This document shows positions 19,494-31,300 of a DNA stretch of 64,000 nucleotides, piece after piece. The stretch lies in the NCBI GenBank assembly GCA_030704615.1, contig CM060732.1:6820001-6884000 (forward strand). The letters run 5' to 3'. A program made the position numbers and the translations under genes. Positions within the stretch are counted from its first letter, which is position 1; each line of letters opens with the position of its first letter. This stretch comes from Takakia lepidozioides (lineage: Eukaryota; Streptophyta; Takakiopsida; Takakiales; Takakiaceae). The notes under the pieces were generated by a model, which was given only the letters and a program-made list of their open reading frames with translations, did not search any database and was not told the DNA's origin.

Positions 19494-22400
19494 TCAGGGT
19501 TTCAGTGGAGACAAGCTGTGAGAACCTCCCAACCCATGCTCATAGAGTGATCCATCACTTCTGATGCGATGAACACGGTTTTGAAATGTTGGGGTCACAC
19601 TACGTGCGTCTCCATGTAGCTGCGGACTGTAATTTTGTGTGGGTGAGAAAAGTGCAGAATGGCTCAACCCAGGGTGCTCCTTAGCAGTAGCAAGTGCCCT
19701 GGGAGGCAGGCGATGCTGGTGGGTATGGTGATGATGCATATGGGAAAAAACCTCCTCTGACGGACCCCGACCCTTATTGCCGTTTGACCGGTCGGCCCCT
19801 GACCCTACCTTACTCCCCTTTCCCCCACTGTGGCTTCTTTGATGAGAGGACATGGAGCCAACTGGCAACAAACTTGATCCCCCTCGTTTGGGAGTCTTAC
19901 TTGAAGTCTTATTTGCTCTTCCAGAGCCCAAGGCAGCTCGAGCCACACTGTCAACTGCAGCATCTCTTGCAGAGACAGCCTTCATAGCTTGTTTGTTGAA
20001 GTACAGGATGTGAGGCACCAGCCCAACAACCAGTTTTCGGAGAGGTTCATCCCCAAGGTTGCTGTGAAGTGCATTCCCTAGGAGATTAATTGCCTGCAGA
20101 GAGTTGTAGTTTGCAGCAAGCTGGCCGATGGACTTAGGCGTGGTCAGCTTGTTGAAGCTCAGATCCAAGAAGCTCAGTTTCAACAGGCGATGGAGCCCTT
20201 CAACCTCACTGATCTTGTTTCCTGCCAGATGGAGTTCTCTAAGAGAAGTGCAGCTAGCCAATCCTGGACAACACATCCAAGAAAAGCAATGAGCCCAGTT
20301 GTCTACATCTATACAACCTTTTAACTCTATATCCGGCATTGGTTACATGAGCCATATAGTGATCAATGCAGGCCGTTGCAAAAATAGAGCAATAAAAGAA
20401 TTAGTCAGAGAGCAGAAAATAGTTGTGAAAGCCTAACAGGACCAGCCAGCCATGCAAGCCTACCTCACCACAAGTCTCAAGTCAACAAAGCTGGGGACCA
20501 ACTTGCCACAAATTAGATTACAATGAATTGCTTCACCCGACTTATGTTTGGAACCACCAAATGGACCCCTCCATCTCGTCCATGCAAACTTGTTGCCCTT
20601 AGGTTAACCTAGAACTACCAGGATACACTGAACCTATTCCTATACACCATACTAATACACCATATGCCACATGACCCCTCTAGTACACATTCACACTTAG
20701 GGCTCAGCTTGTCTATTCCAGGTCAAACACTCTAAACAGGCAACATAATTCTCTCTAGACAACTACAATAGAAATAAGAAAGAAAATACCATGTCCAATC
20801 CGAGAAATGCGGTTATGAGATAAGTTTAGGATACGAAGACGGGTGAGTTCTCGCAACCCTTCAATTGCTGTGAGTTTGTTATGAGACAGATCCAGTGAAT
20901 GCAGGCTCTTTGGTAGAGATTCAGGAACAATACGCACTGCATACACCACCACCTCAGAGTCAGATGTACACAAGGAATGAAAATACCAAGTGAAAACTGC
21001 AACCAATAAATGTTTCACCAAATATTTATGATGTAAATGGCATGTTAGATTGGATGCTTCACCACAGAGAGTTTATTTGTCTAAGTGGCAACCTCTCCAA
21101 AATGTGCAGTTCAACTCAAGGAAGAGCAAATCACCGTCTATCAAATAAGTTACTGTAATGCACATTTCACCGTCAACAAATATGAACAATGTAGGACATA
21201 GCAGAGTGCCACTTATGTGGGGTAATCTCATAACTGGAGGAACAACAATATCAAGACAGACAGCTTGCAACAAGCAGGATGACCCTGGTTGCATCAATAC
21301 TAGAGTTGGGAGCTCACCTATGGAGTTCGCTGAAAGGTTAAGGGTCTTCAAGCCGTTGAACGGTCCTAGAGGTGGAACAATTCTCAATCCCACACCAGAG
21401 AAATGCGCCACTGTTGATAAGGGATTAACAGACCGGGCAATCAAACTTGCCATTTCAGCATCTCTCTCCAAAACTGTATCACCATGGGGATCCTTATGCT
21501 CCAATAGAGCAATTCCATCTAAATGCAGCTGGTTACCTGGCAATGATCTCATGCTGAAAAAAGAAGCTGCTGGTGCTGTAGGCGAGCCCGACCCTTTACC
21601 TGTCTGCCCATTCACTTCCATCTCCTCATCAACTGGACCTGCCACAGATGCGATACTGCTCACCCACTCTTCGACACGCTTGAGGTCAGGTTTCTCACGA
21701 TTGGATGGCTTCGACTCTTTTACATTACCGGTGGTCCTCAGCTTTCTTGGAGGCGACGGTGTGAGTGGCCACAGAACCTCAGACCGAACTACACTGTTGG
21801 CACTACCAATTTCACTTTCCTCAATTCTCACCTCCTGGATTTCTCCATCTTCTCCACCACTTGTGAGAAACAGTGAGTCTTTCACAGTTTCCACTTCATA
21901 ACCCTGTCGGGATAACTCATTTAAAAACATTGGAGAAGGATGGCCACTGCAATAATCCGCATCCAAACCATAGCTGGTGACAGCATTGGGCACTTCTCCC
22001 ATGCAAGGTCTATTGAAGGGACTGCTGGCTACCAATCCCTTCACCTCCTCATGGATGTTCCGATGTGTAACAAGAAACCCCTTCCACCAGGGTTTGCGCT
22101 TCTGCGACTGAAGAGCTTGCTTAGAAAACTTTAGCTTCAGAATCACGTCATCAGCATTTCTAAGCGCAACTTCAGAGTGCTGACTGCCCTGACCAGCCTG
22201 AACTGCTTTACTTAGAGTGGCAGGCAAATCCTTCGTGTTGAGATCTGCAGACGAACTGGCATCAGAGGACACCACAATCACATGTTGCCCTGTTGATGTG
22301 CTTGCTAACTGTTGAGAACTGAACTCCAGATCACTGAGACGACCTTCACTGCAAGTTTCATTCAAAACAAGAGGATCTATCTCCCGTGATTGATGATCAG

Positions 22401-23543
22401 ATTGACTGCAAGGAAGAAACATTGGACTGCGCACCAACTCCATGTCTTTTGCATTGTAGACACCTGGATCACTGACATAATCGCAACATATTTCCTCATC
22501 TGAAAAGTGTTGATCATCGACTATGTCAGATCTAGGAGCCCCATAAGACTGAGTTTCGTAGTATCTGGCACTCTCATTGTCCACAATGTGCCCCAAACTT
22601 CCATCTTCAGTGGCAGGATACATATCCCCTTCAGAGAAAGGCCGATCGCTCACACATTCCCTCCCCTCAGGAGCACCTGTTTCGGAGGGGGTTGGTTTTA
22701 GCATGCAGGTCAACATTTCTGGCAAGAACACTCATCAAGAAGTCCACCTTTGCCCACTATATCTCCATCCTAGTTTGATCTTACAAAACAATAAACTGCA
22801 AAAAAAGGCACTGACCTGTGACTCCGTCATCCTCATCTCCTCCCTCATATGCCACTTCCCCCACAGGATCAAGGAGCATTGCCTTCTCAGACATGTTTCC
22901 CAACCTGTTATTTGCCTTGAAGCTCCGAGCTAAATCAAGGATCTCAAACTCAAAAACAACAGAGGTATGTGCCTTGTCAACAGAGAGGGGGTCATTCTGC
23001 TCTGACCAGACAAAGTCATTGCGTTCCCTGACCCACTCAGACATGGAAGGAGCAGAAATTAACTTCTTTGCGACACTGCCACCAGGACTCTTGAGCTCAA
23101 CATCCAGGATTGAATCATTCTCCCCTAGTGCATGAGAGCAAGCTTTCTCTACATCAAGAGGTACCTTTGAGACATGTCCCTCATAAAGCTTCATGGTGTC
23201 TACCCCTTCAGCCACTGCACCCTGCATCAACAATCACACCTATAACAGACACTTCCTGAATGTTCATTTAGGCAACTACCGCAAGAGGGGAAAGACCTGA
23301 TCTCAAGTATTCCAAAGTGTGTTTCTATATTCCCAATGAGAATGCCTACTCAAAAACCACAACCTGGTTTTCCTGATCAAATGGAGCATAAGTAATAAAA
23401 TAGTACATCCAAAATGCCAATCCAATAAGCTGTAGGACAAATATGACATCACACATTATCAGAAAACATCCGTTTCAGATGTGAGACACCTTTACCTTCG
23501 TCTTTCGACTGAACATGGATTTGAGAAAGGTGATCTTTGCCAT
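19494..23543 (-). CDS. LRR protein, plant 'outer arm dynein light chain 1' family
   Basis: Five coding exons can be joined in frame: 23543-23496, 23221-22816, 22718-21318, 20936-20790 and 20263-19494, all with GT...AG introns; the exons total 2772 nt (923 residues). The N-terminal ~590 residues are Ser/acid-rich and probably disordered. Leucine-rich repeats follow in the LxxLxLSxNxI pattern (LKTLNLSANSI, LHSLDLSHNKL, LRILNLSHNRISRIGHG, LRELHLAGNKI, LSFLDLSFNKL, LQAINLLGNAL), then LYFNKQ, a short Ala/Arg helix and a basic Ser/His-rich tail. The order and the RIGHG junction match the plant proteins annotated as outer arm dynein light chain 1-like (the Arabidopsis At4g03260/At1g78230 group), soluble LRR scaffolds of unsettled function. 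An alternative acceptor for exon 3 at 22676 would drop 14 residues and keep frame. No disruptions are seen; this is the one gene here that looks functional. Confidence 0.85.
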
Positions 23544-24830
23544 ATCTCCTCTATCTCGGCCTTCTCGATGGGAGCACCAGATCCTTCAAGGCTTTCTCCT
23601 CCAGGCCAACCACTTTCCAAATAGCTTCCACGCTACCAGAAGCTAAATTCTTTTGCACATCTCACAGATAGACACGGCATGAAGCTGCAGGTAGATACAA
23701 TACCAGGCGTAACAACTCTTGTATCCTTCGAAAGACAGGCCTCTCATGGTACCTTATGTTTTTTCCCCAAGGAGGTCACACCACGCACCAACTTGTGAAC
23801 ATTTGTTGCACAAACTCTAGAATTCAGAATCTACAGAATGAGACTGGATCGTCAGGTCAATAAATTCTATAGGGAAAGATGGAGGAGAGGAGTGTCACCT
23901 CCTGACCCCAGAAAAGAAACTGTCTACATCGGTAAAGCTCTTCCCACTTTCCCACTTCACTGTAGGGACATTAGCCGTAGTCTACAGATAGCCCTTGCAC
24001 CATGCGGCAGGCCCTCCAAATCTGAGAATGTCTCGCCTTTTGAGGTCCAACACGGGCTGGGCAGACGCCAGCTCGCCCCCACACCTGCCAAGAGGTGCGA
24101 GAACGAGTTCTTACAGGGGCGGCCAGAGTGAACTCTCAGAATCACACAAAGTTTATGGCCTCCCACCGACTGTTCGTTCGCGTCATTTAACCTGCAACAA
24201 GCGATCACGTAGACTTAGGAACAGGGGGAACGCTCAAAGTAAAGGACACGGCCGATCCATTCATAAACCAATCAATCTAACAGAAGGAAACACGTCTGGT
24301 TGGACACAGACAAAACTGCTTGCAACAGTGAAAAGCGCAGACCATTATAGAAAATTGCTGCTGAAAAGCAAGCAAAGCTACTCCCACACACCACCAACGA
24401 CCACAATCCGGCTGATAAACAAGACAGAATAGATGACGAGAACCTATCACATCACGGACAAAAAGGTGATCACGCCGTCATGAAAATTCTATAGAACAAA
24501 CTGAATTGATACCGAAATCCATACTCAGGGTCCTAGCCTAAACACAAGCCAATCAGAGAGAGGATCATACCGCACTGTATCCCGCTTAGCAATGTGACAA
24601 GCACAGAAAAGGCTAACAATCATCTAGCAAAATCCCGAACGAAAGTAAAAGGAAAACCCATCGAGAGGAGGAGGAGAAACAGAGGCAGGAGACATGCAGA
24701 TAGAGAGAGATCGCAGGGCGGCACAAGAGCAAGGACACGCTCTTCAAGAAGACCGTCCGACAAAGACCACCTTGGATCGTCCGATCCTCCGATCCAAGGG
24801 CCCAGATCCTCTTGAGCACAAGAGCGTTGA
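23544..24830 (-). promoter_or_regulatory. 5' leader and upstream region of the LRR gene
   Basis: No conserved coding sequence. Short frames on both strands are unconvincing. The region is of ordinary composition, unlike the repeats around it, and includes pyrimidine-rich stretches on the minus strand near 24650-24720 typical of plant 5' leaders. The exact transcription start and any leader intron cannot be placed. Confidence 0.4.
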
Positions 24831-25289
24831 TGAATGATTGATGGCTGTCGATAAACTACCTACGGCTCACAATTAACCCCGGGAACGACTTCGAGAACCC
24901 AAATGGAGCAGATTCTGGCAGCAGGGATTGAAGCCACGGAAACCATTTCATCTGCGTTCCTGTTTCCTCGATCTCCACCTTCACCAATCTGTTTGAAGTT
25001 AATACAAAGTGGAGAGACTGAAAGGTCAGGCCTAGGAAGGGGAGATTAACGTTGGTTTGTAGTGCAAAAAGTTGAAACGACCTGCGCAAGAAGTTCATTT
25101 CTCATGTTCTTGTGCTGCTCAATGCTGCGAAAGTTGGACGCAGATATGATCAATTGAAGGTGCCGCAGGACGCTGGCTATGTCGTACCTTGAGGGCGGGA
25201 TATGAAGCCTCTCGGAGGCAGTTGATAAAAGTCCTATCCATTGGAATATAGAACTCGGTCCAAAGCGATTTTCCGCACGAGCATAGCCA
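24831..25289. other. Intergenic, no recognised gene
   Basis: A 100-residue minus-strand frame (25348-25046) and an overlapping one are open but match nothing I recognise. They may be the upstream exon region of the OSB-like gene read backwards. Confidence 0.3.
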
Positions 25290-26006
25290 ATGGCAACTCG
25301 GTTGTTGAGGTGTAAGGGTTGGTACGGACACCATGCTGGAAAGCACAATGCTCATGTTCTAGCACCGAATCCCTACTTGCAGTTCTTGCGCGCACGCCAG
25401 GCAATGAGCATAGAGCGGCTCTGGGAGTTCTTTTCAGAGCCTTCAGATTGGTGGGACACCAAGTGTAAGAAGGTGAGGTTATCTTCGTGGGATTGGTGTG
25501 ACTGACGGTGCAGTTTGTGGAGTGTAATGTCTCCAGGTTGTTGGATTATCAACAATTTGCTGTCAGTTTTTGAAAAGCCCTCAAGCCTAATAGAAATGTT
25601 GCTATGAAAAGGTTGTTTTTCCTCGTCAGAGGTGTTGAAAGCAGGTTGTTCAAGGTTGTTCGTTGTTATTAGAAAGATGCTGGAGCCTCGTACTTGAAGC
25701 CTGGTCTGTTACTGTGGTAGAAGCTATATGGCAGTTGCTCACGTTCCATGGGGTTTGTCACAGAAATGTCCAAGATCACCGGACTTCAGACATAAGTGGA
25801 GAACGGAGGTCCCCTACATTGAGAGTTGGTCGAATCCTCCTAGGGTGCAAGCAGAGTTTGCCTCCATGATACAAGGACAAGGACGATCTCGTAATGCGGA
25901 TGGAGCTCGAGGCAGAGAATACGATGGGCATCATTTCACTGATAATTCAGGGATTCCAATCCAAGCAGATAGAATTGGTACAGTTCAGATTGCTGTGGAT
26001 CTGTAG
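25290..26006 (+). CDS. OSB-like (PDF-motif) organellar single-stranded DNA-binding protein, partial
   Basis: Two exons can be read. The first ends LWEFFSEPSDWWDTKCKK at 25472, followed by a GTGAGG donor. After a 291-base intron the second begins at 25764 in the same phase with KCPRSPDFRHKWRTEV, and continues YIESWSNPPRVQAEFASM to a stop at 26006. The spacing of LW..FF..P..WWD, then PDFRHK, then a W..NPP motif is that of the PDF module of plant OSB proteins, which bind single-stranded DNA in mitochondria or plastids. The usual OB-fold domain upstream is not readable, so this is either a truncated copy or a gene with unrecognised upstream exons. The frame past WSNPP is less conserved. Confidence 0.55.
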
Positions 26007-26139
26007 TACAAAATTTTCTGGGCATTTTTTGACATGAAGAGGTCTTTCTTAAGGAAATATATCATGTAGTTTTAGTGTAAGGGTTGTAACAAAAGTTGTC
26101 AGTCATGCAGGATGGCACAGTTAAATCAGCCACAGGTGT

Positions 26140-26676
26140 TTGCTGGACATGGGACTTGCAGGGCTATCACCTCCACCATCACCATTTCGTTTGACAGAGG
26201 TCAAAGGGGGAGTTCACAAGAAGAGTTCTGGCACTTGTGGGGACTTGAGGATACTCTGTAAAGCAGGATTCATGAAAGAATGGCCACACATTATGAACCG
26301 GCAAGGCATTCAGGCAGACTCCTATACTTATGTATGTCTCTTGCAGGCGTGCATCGACAAGAAGGATCTAGCAGAGGGAAAGGAGTTGCACTCCCACATT
26401 ATCCAAACTGGATTCAAGCCAAACACCCCCCGACTCAATACCCTTATAAATATGTATGGCAGGTGCGGGAGCATTGTGGATGCATGCCAAGTTTTCGACA
26501 AAATGCCTGAACGAACTGTGTTTACCTGGACTATAATGATAGTAGCATATGCCAAGCATGGGAGTGGTATGGAGGCATTAAAAGTTTATGAGCAAATGAA
26601 ATGGGATGGAGTCACACCCAACAGGGTTACGTTCATTTGCATAGTCATTGCACCAAAAAGGATGTGCTTACTATGA
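26140..26676 (+). pseudogene. PPR protein fragment (PLS class)
   Basis: A 178-residue frame whose middle carries consecutive pentatricopeptide repeats: DSYTYVCLLQACIDKKDLAE, GKELHSHIIQTGFKPNTPRL, NTLINMYGRCGSIVDACQVF, DKMPERTVFTWTIMIVAYAK, HGSGMEALKVYEQMKWDGVT, PNRVTFICIV. The motif succession is that of PLS-class plant PPR proteins acting in organellar RNA processing or editing. Only about four repeats are present, the N-terminus does not resemble a targeting peptide followed by repeats, and the frame breaks off right after TFICIV, where more repeats and an E/DYW tail would be expected. It is a truncated copy. Confidence 0.8.
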
Positions 26677-27317
26677 CCGCTGGAAAGGAGCTCGACCTCA
26701 TTTTGCTCAAGATCAGGGAGATTTTCGCTTCCTTTCTCCCTAATTTGACCCTTTCCTTGCCATCAATCTACGTCCAACAACGAGCTATTTTTTGTTCAAG
26801 TAATTTCGGTTATGAGATTATCTGATGTGCTCCCCCCTGGCTCACCCGGAACCTTTGTTAATTGGTTGTCTGGCAGCTCTGTTCTGCCACAGTTCGGAAC
26901 CCCTGCTGGCCGTCCCTACCTTCTGGCTACATACAAAGCAGGCTGCAGACTGGTGGCGGCCATGCTGATTTCGCAGAAAGTACTCAAGGGCGTTGGATAG
27001 GACCCACTCTTCGGCGAGTCTAGCATTGGTCCCGGTGCAGGAGAAGGAACCCTCGGAGGAGCAGCCCTTCCCTCCGGTCGACTTGGCCATTCCGCCACCT
27101 CCCACTGTGACCCCTCTCAAAACGCTTGGTTAGGCTTAGATACCCTCTTTAAAGCTGACTCCCTTGCTCCAGTGGATAAGGTGTCTCTTTCTCCAGCCCT
27201 GTCTCTTTCTCGTGCTTTGCTAAATCCTAGCAACCTTCCTTCATTTGTTCTATTTCCGTGGCTCCATATTGTGCCTGCCGGATTTCCGTTTCAGTGTACA
27301 GCCAGTCCCCATGCTAA
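26677..27317. other. Intergenic segment between PPR fragment and RT fragment
   Basis: Opposed short frames at 26812-27120 have no recognised domain. The left inversion breakpoint of the RT element lies at the right edge, about 27318. Confidence 0.4.
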
Positions 27318-28680
27318 GGTGTATCATCCTTGGTTCTTAATAACTCCGGTTTAATTTCCACTACATTGAGTGGGTAAACCCACCATGGATTTTGGCTATT
27401 TCTGTCCATAGAATGATCAAGAAATAGCTTAGCATCACCAACATTCAACCAACAGATGTCATCAATGTACCGGAAGGCTGACTTGAATTTAGCCATAAGC
27501 TGGAACTGTCCTAGAACCGCCAATCGGAGGATGAATCTTAGTTCATAGGACAAGAAGGAAATGTTACACCATAAAGGAGAACATGAAAAAACCATGGGTA
27601 TACCAGAAACTTGTTGCCAAACTCGATCCCCCAAAGCAACAAAGCAATGAGTCATCAATCACTTGTGGAGCCCAAGCAATCTAGCTTCGGAGAGCTCAAT
27701 CCATGTACCAGTTTTAGGAGAGGAAGGTCCCCACCTACACTTCCCGAAGGTGTCATTCCTGGCTGGAATCCATAGTGAGTGATTGGATCGAGGGTAGGCA
27801 ATGTGGTATTGCCGGAAGGCATCTGAACCACGTATTCGATGGCGGCACCCAAATTATCTTCACCTGTCAAAGGTATGTTTTCATAACATTGAGTGATGTC
27901 CGCGACAAACACATCATGGATCTTTGCAGGTAGATTCAGAGTAAAATCAGAGATGCTGTCTATTATCCAGTACATGGAAGTGGACACTTCGAAAAAATTT
28001 CATAAGTATGAAGCCGTGCTTTGACCCATTCCTTTACCCAAGGCAATAAGTCCATGGTGGCACGTGTCAATAGACTGGCAAGTTCGCTGAAAATACAATT
28101 ATGGGCGTTGGTAATCCAGCGGTACTTCTTTTTGTGTGGCTTGTAAATTCCCATCATGTAGGGGAGGTTACATGCCACTGCTGGTATCTCAGGTAGCAAG
28201 TTCTGTAATTCTTCATAAATGCTTAACAGAACAGAATCGGGTGAAAGCCATACCTCATTTTCAGAACAGGGTTTGAAATCTTTACCCATTAGTCGGTGGT
28301 ACGCTTGAGTTCTTATGTGCTTCACACACATAAAACACACATTGTTGTTAGCCTTGTCAAGTCCGGACATGTAAAGGTGAGAAAGAAGCCATGTAAGTTC
28401 ATCCCGTGCTTCTTGCACTATAAAAGGATTTCTTTCATGGTGATTGAAACGGCCATTGCGTCTGCTGGCTTTTTGTTTCAGTCTATCCCAGCATGTGTTT
28501 TTCAACCACAAGCTGCAAGATGACACCCAATCCTCACAAGTATCTACTTGTAGAATGTTACATGTCTTGAAAAAAGCAGAATGGACTTGTTCAACCACAT
28601 CCTTCAGCAAGGTGTGTTTGAGAGGAATTTGATTCATACCTAGGCTGAACACTGCTTTCAAATCGAGGACGACCTCTTTG
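27318..28680 (-). pseudogene. Penelope-like (or related) reverse transcriptase, copy 1, main part
   Basis: Minus-strand coding from 28680 to about 27318, with one frame change near 27830-27660. Features in order: LDLKAVFSLGMNQIPLKHTL, CFMCVKHIRTQ, LPYMMGIYKPHKKKYRWITN (template-binding motifs), VFVADITQCYENIP (motif A with catalytic Asp), GIPMVFSCSPLWCNI (motif B, normally GxPMG), and FRYIDDICWLN (motif C with the two catalytic Asp). This arrangement resembles Penelope-like element RTs more than LINE or LTR RTs, but I cannot exclude another eukaryotic RT lineage. Its C-terminal continuation is found 5 kb away on the opposite strand (33797-34160); the second copy at 54215-55700 shows the two parts should adjoin. 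The 5' end is cut by LINE A at 28681. Confidence 0.65.
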
Positions 28681-31180
28681 GCTCACATGATGACTGCGAC
28701 CCCGCCCACAATCTTACACTCCTCACCGCATTCCACAAACGTACCAACACTAACTACCTCGCGCATACCCGCAAACACATATTTCCCAAACCCAACCCAA
28801 ACATGCCCGCCACGTACATCAACCACTTACCGAACGTACACATACATATTACTGGGTTGTTTTCCTACACACCTGAACTCTATCCCTACCCACTCTACCC
28901 CTCTGTGACACTCAAATCCACCCACCCCGCCAAAACTTTGCTACCGAACTCAGTTGGCTTGTTACCCGCTACCTCCAAGACACTCCTCCCAAAAAACCCC
29001 GTTCCCTGTCAAAATTGTCACACGCCTTTGCTCATAATACTCTCCCCCCGGATATCCTCTCTCTGCTCATTACCACTTTCGAACTCACTCACCCACTTAC
29101 ATGCCCGATGGAAATCACAACTTTTGCCAACCACCACCCCCGAGACTGCATTTTTGGAGCCACCGGCCACCCACCCAGCACGCATGGACGGGGGGTGGAT
29201 TTGCTCACCCCCCAGGCCCCCTTACGCATGAGGCCCTCCAATGGGCCCATATGGCCGCACATTCCTCCCCGTCAAACGTCATGATCCTTATATTCACACA
29301 CCAAAAGCTACCCAACAGTCCCCATCCCCTCCTACAATTCCCACCCGGAGTATCACTCCTCACCGCTATCGAACCTAACCAACTCCGATACTCCCATACG
29401 TTACCTCTTCCTAAATACCTTCGTTATAAAGAACCCAACCTCACCCTTATCCTCCATGTCCACCATACCCACCACCTTCCCTGCCATACTGGATCAACTC
29501 CTAACGCGCACCTACAAACTTAAAATCACCATCTACCCCCATCATACCACGCACCCAACTCCCACAATCCCATCTGGCCACTCCCTAGGGTTAACCTAAG
29601 CAAGGCATGGAATAGGGCGTTGTCGCGCCCTCCCCCTACACAACCTACATCCCCCCCGCCCCTCCCAACCCACCACCAAACTCTATCCCCCAAATTTCCT
29701 CCGGCCCACTCTCACTACACCGACAGCTCCCTCAACGGCTCCCATGCTAGTTATGGCGTATACCACGCCGCTACCAACCAGGGCACCGCTTATAGACTCC
29801 CTGGTCCTCCCACCATACTTCGCGCAAAACGAATGGCAATATTTGAAGCACTCTCCCTACTGTCCTCATTCTCTCCCTACATTATCTTGATAGACAGCCT
29901 CACCTCGCTTTTCCTCATCCGTAACCAACTCTCTCGCCCATCCTCTCACCTTGACCATTGTGACCGTAATCTCATAGGAGCCATAGCCAACCTGGCTATC
30001 TCCATCAACCAACCCATTCATTTTCTCAAAGTCCGTTCACGAGTATTCGGGGAAACGAGGTTGCCGACCTCCTTGCCCAGGAAGGTGCCGACGAACCCCC
30101 TATTGACCCCACCAATGACCCTATACACATAGCGCACACCCCCCGTTTTGGCTAATACACCCTATACCAGATCCCTGTGAACCATGGCCCATATGCAACC
30201 TTTTGAAAACCCTCAATCGAGAAGCCAATAAGCAAACCTCTGCATCTGCTAGCCACACTAAAATACATATGCAGAAGTGAACACAATCCTAAGTACTCCA
30301 TAATAAACTCTCGAACTACTTCTGGCATTCCAAAGCTGCTACTGACGCCCAAATTAAACAGACCCTTAAATTCTGGTATGCCCAATATATGGGACATCAG
30401 CCCTACATCAGCGCAAGCACATTTTCTGGCCACGCCTCTTTCCCTCCCCGCACTGTCCCCTCTGTTCTCATACCCACCAGGAACGTGACACCTGGCCACA
30501 CCTTCTTAGCAAATGCACTCACCCTGTCATCCACGGGCTCCGTATTACCCGCCATAACCACGCAGTCTGGTACATCCATAAACTCCTCATGAACCGCGCC
30601 GAAACTAGATGGTTCTCACTAATCAACGCTGGTACGTAGCAAGCACGACCCCCATACCACACCGTCCCACACTGGCTTCTCCCGTGTACTTGCTCCCACT
30701 CCCCCTGCACCTGTCCCGCCAGGCTATGTCCAGACATCTTGCTTATACATGGCCTACCCATAAACTCCCCCCCACCCACCGCCCCAACCCCGAACCTTAC
30801 CATTTACTTTATTGAGTTCACCTACTGCCATGACCGCTACCCCGCTGATTCAACTCTAGACAAACGGCTGAAATACGCTCTACTTATCCTAGCGCTCCGG
30901 CATAGGGGCTGGGTTACTGGCCCTTTATCGGTCATCACAGCTGGCACTAGAGGTGGCATTTATAACGCTAGTATCGATGCGCTCCACACTAATTTTAAAC
31001 TCCCTATCCCCTCTATTCATAAATGGTTCAAAGCAATACACCTCACAGCTCTCCGCTCTCTCACAACCATTATTGCCAAAAAACGGAAACTCGAATCCAA
31101 CCCCCCTCTGGCCTCCGGGGTACCTAGGGTACCCTAGGTACCCTGCGGTATCTTTTCCTTAGACCCCTGGTGTCCTATGG
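28681..31180 (+). pseudogene. LINE A: RNase H-bearing non-LTR retrotransposon, 5' truncated
   Basis: Plus-strand, C-rich coding remnant starting abruptly at 28681 inside the RT copy. An RNase H domain is readable at 29690-30110: HYTDSSLNGSHASYGVY (first Asp), AKRMAIFEAL (Glu), IILIDSLTS (Asp), then after a one-base shift GNEVADLLAQEGAD. Downstream come TLKFWYAQYMGHQ, a zinc-finger-like stretch in another frame (CPLC...WPHLLSKC...H) with ITRHNHAVWYIH, and near the end LKYALLILALRHRGW with GTRGGIYN. This is the C-terminal half of ORF2 of an RNase H-containing LINE clade. Several frame changes make it non-functional. The upstream RT domain is missing. Confidence 0.7.
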
Positions 31181-31300
31181 ACACCTTTTTCTTAGAGGGC
31201 CCACCCCCGAGAGGTAGCCGTGAGGCGAAGTTGCTCTTAGTTACGTTGGCTTTGTCCGGAGTCTTCTCTCTCTCTCTCTCTCTCTCTCTCTATGAACCAA
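31181..31300 (+). repeat. (TC)n microsatellite between two convergent LINE ends
   Basis: About 30 bases of alternating TC (31262-31291) lie where the plus-strand LINE A tail and the minus-strand LINE B end meet. It could be a degenerated tail of either element. Confidence 0.6.

Noticed and set aside
28681-31180. Proline/Thr-rich frames as a cell-wall (extensin-like) gene
   Set aside because: The RNase H and C-terminal LINE motifs in neighbouring frames explain the region; the Pro-rich frames are C-rich out-of-frame readings.
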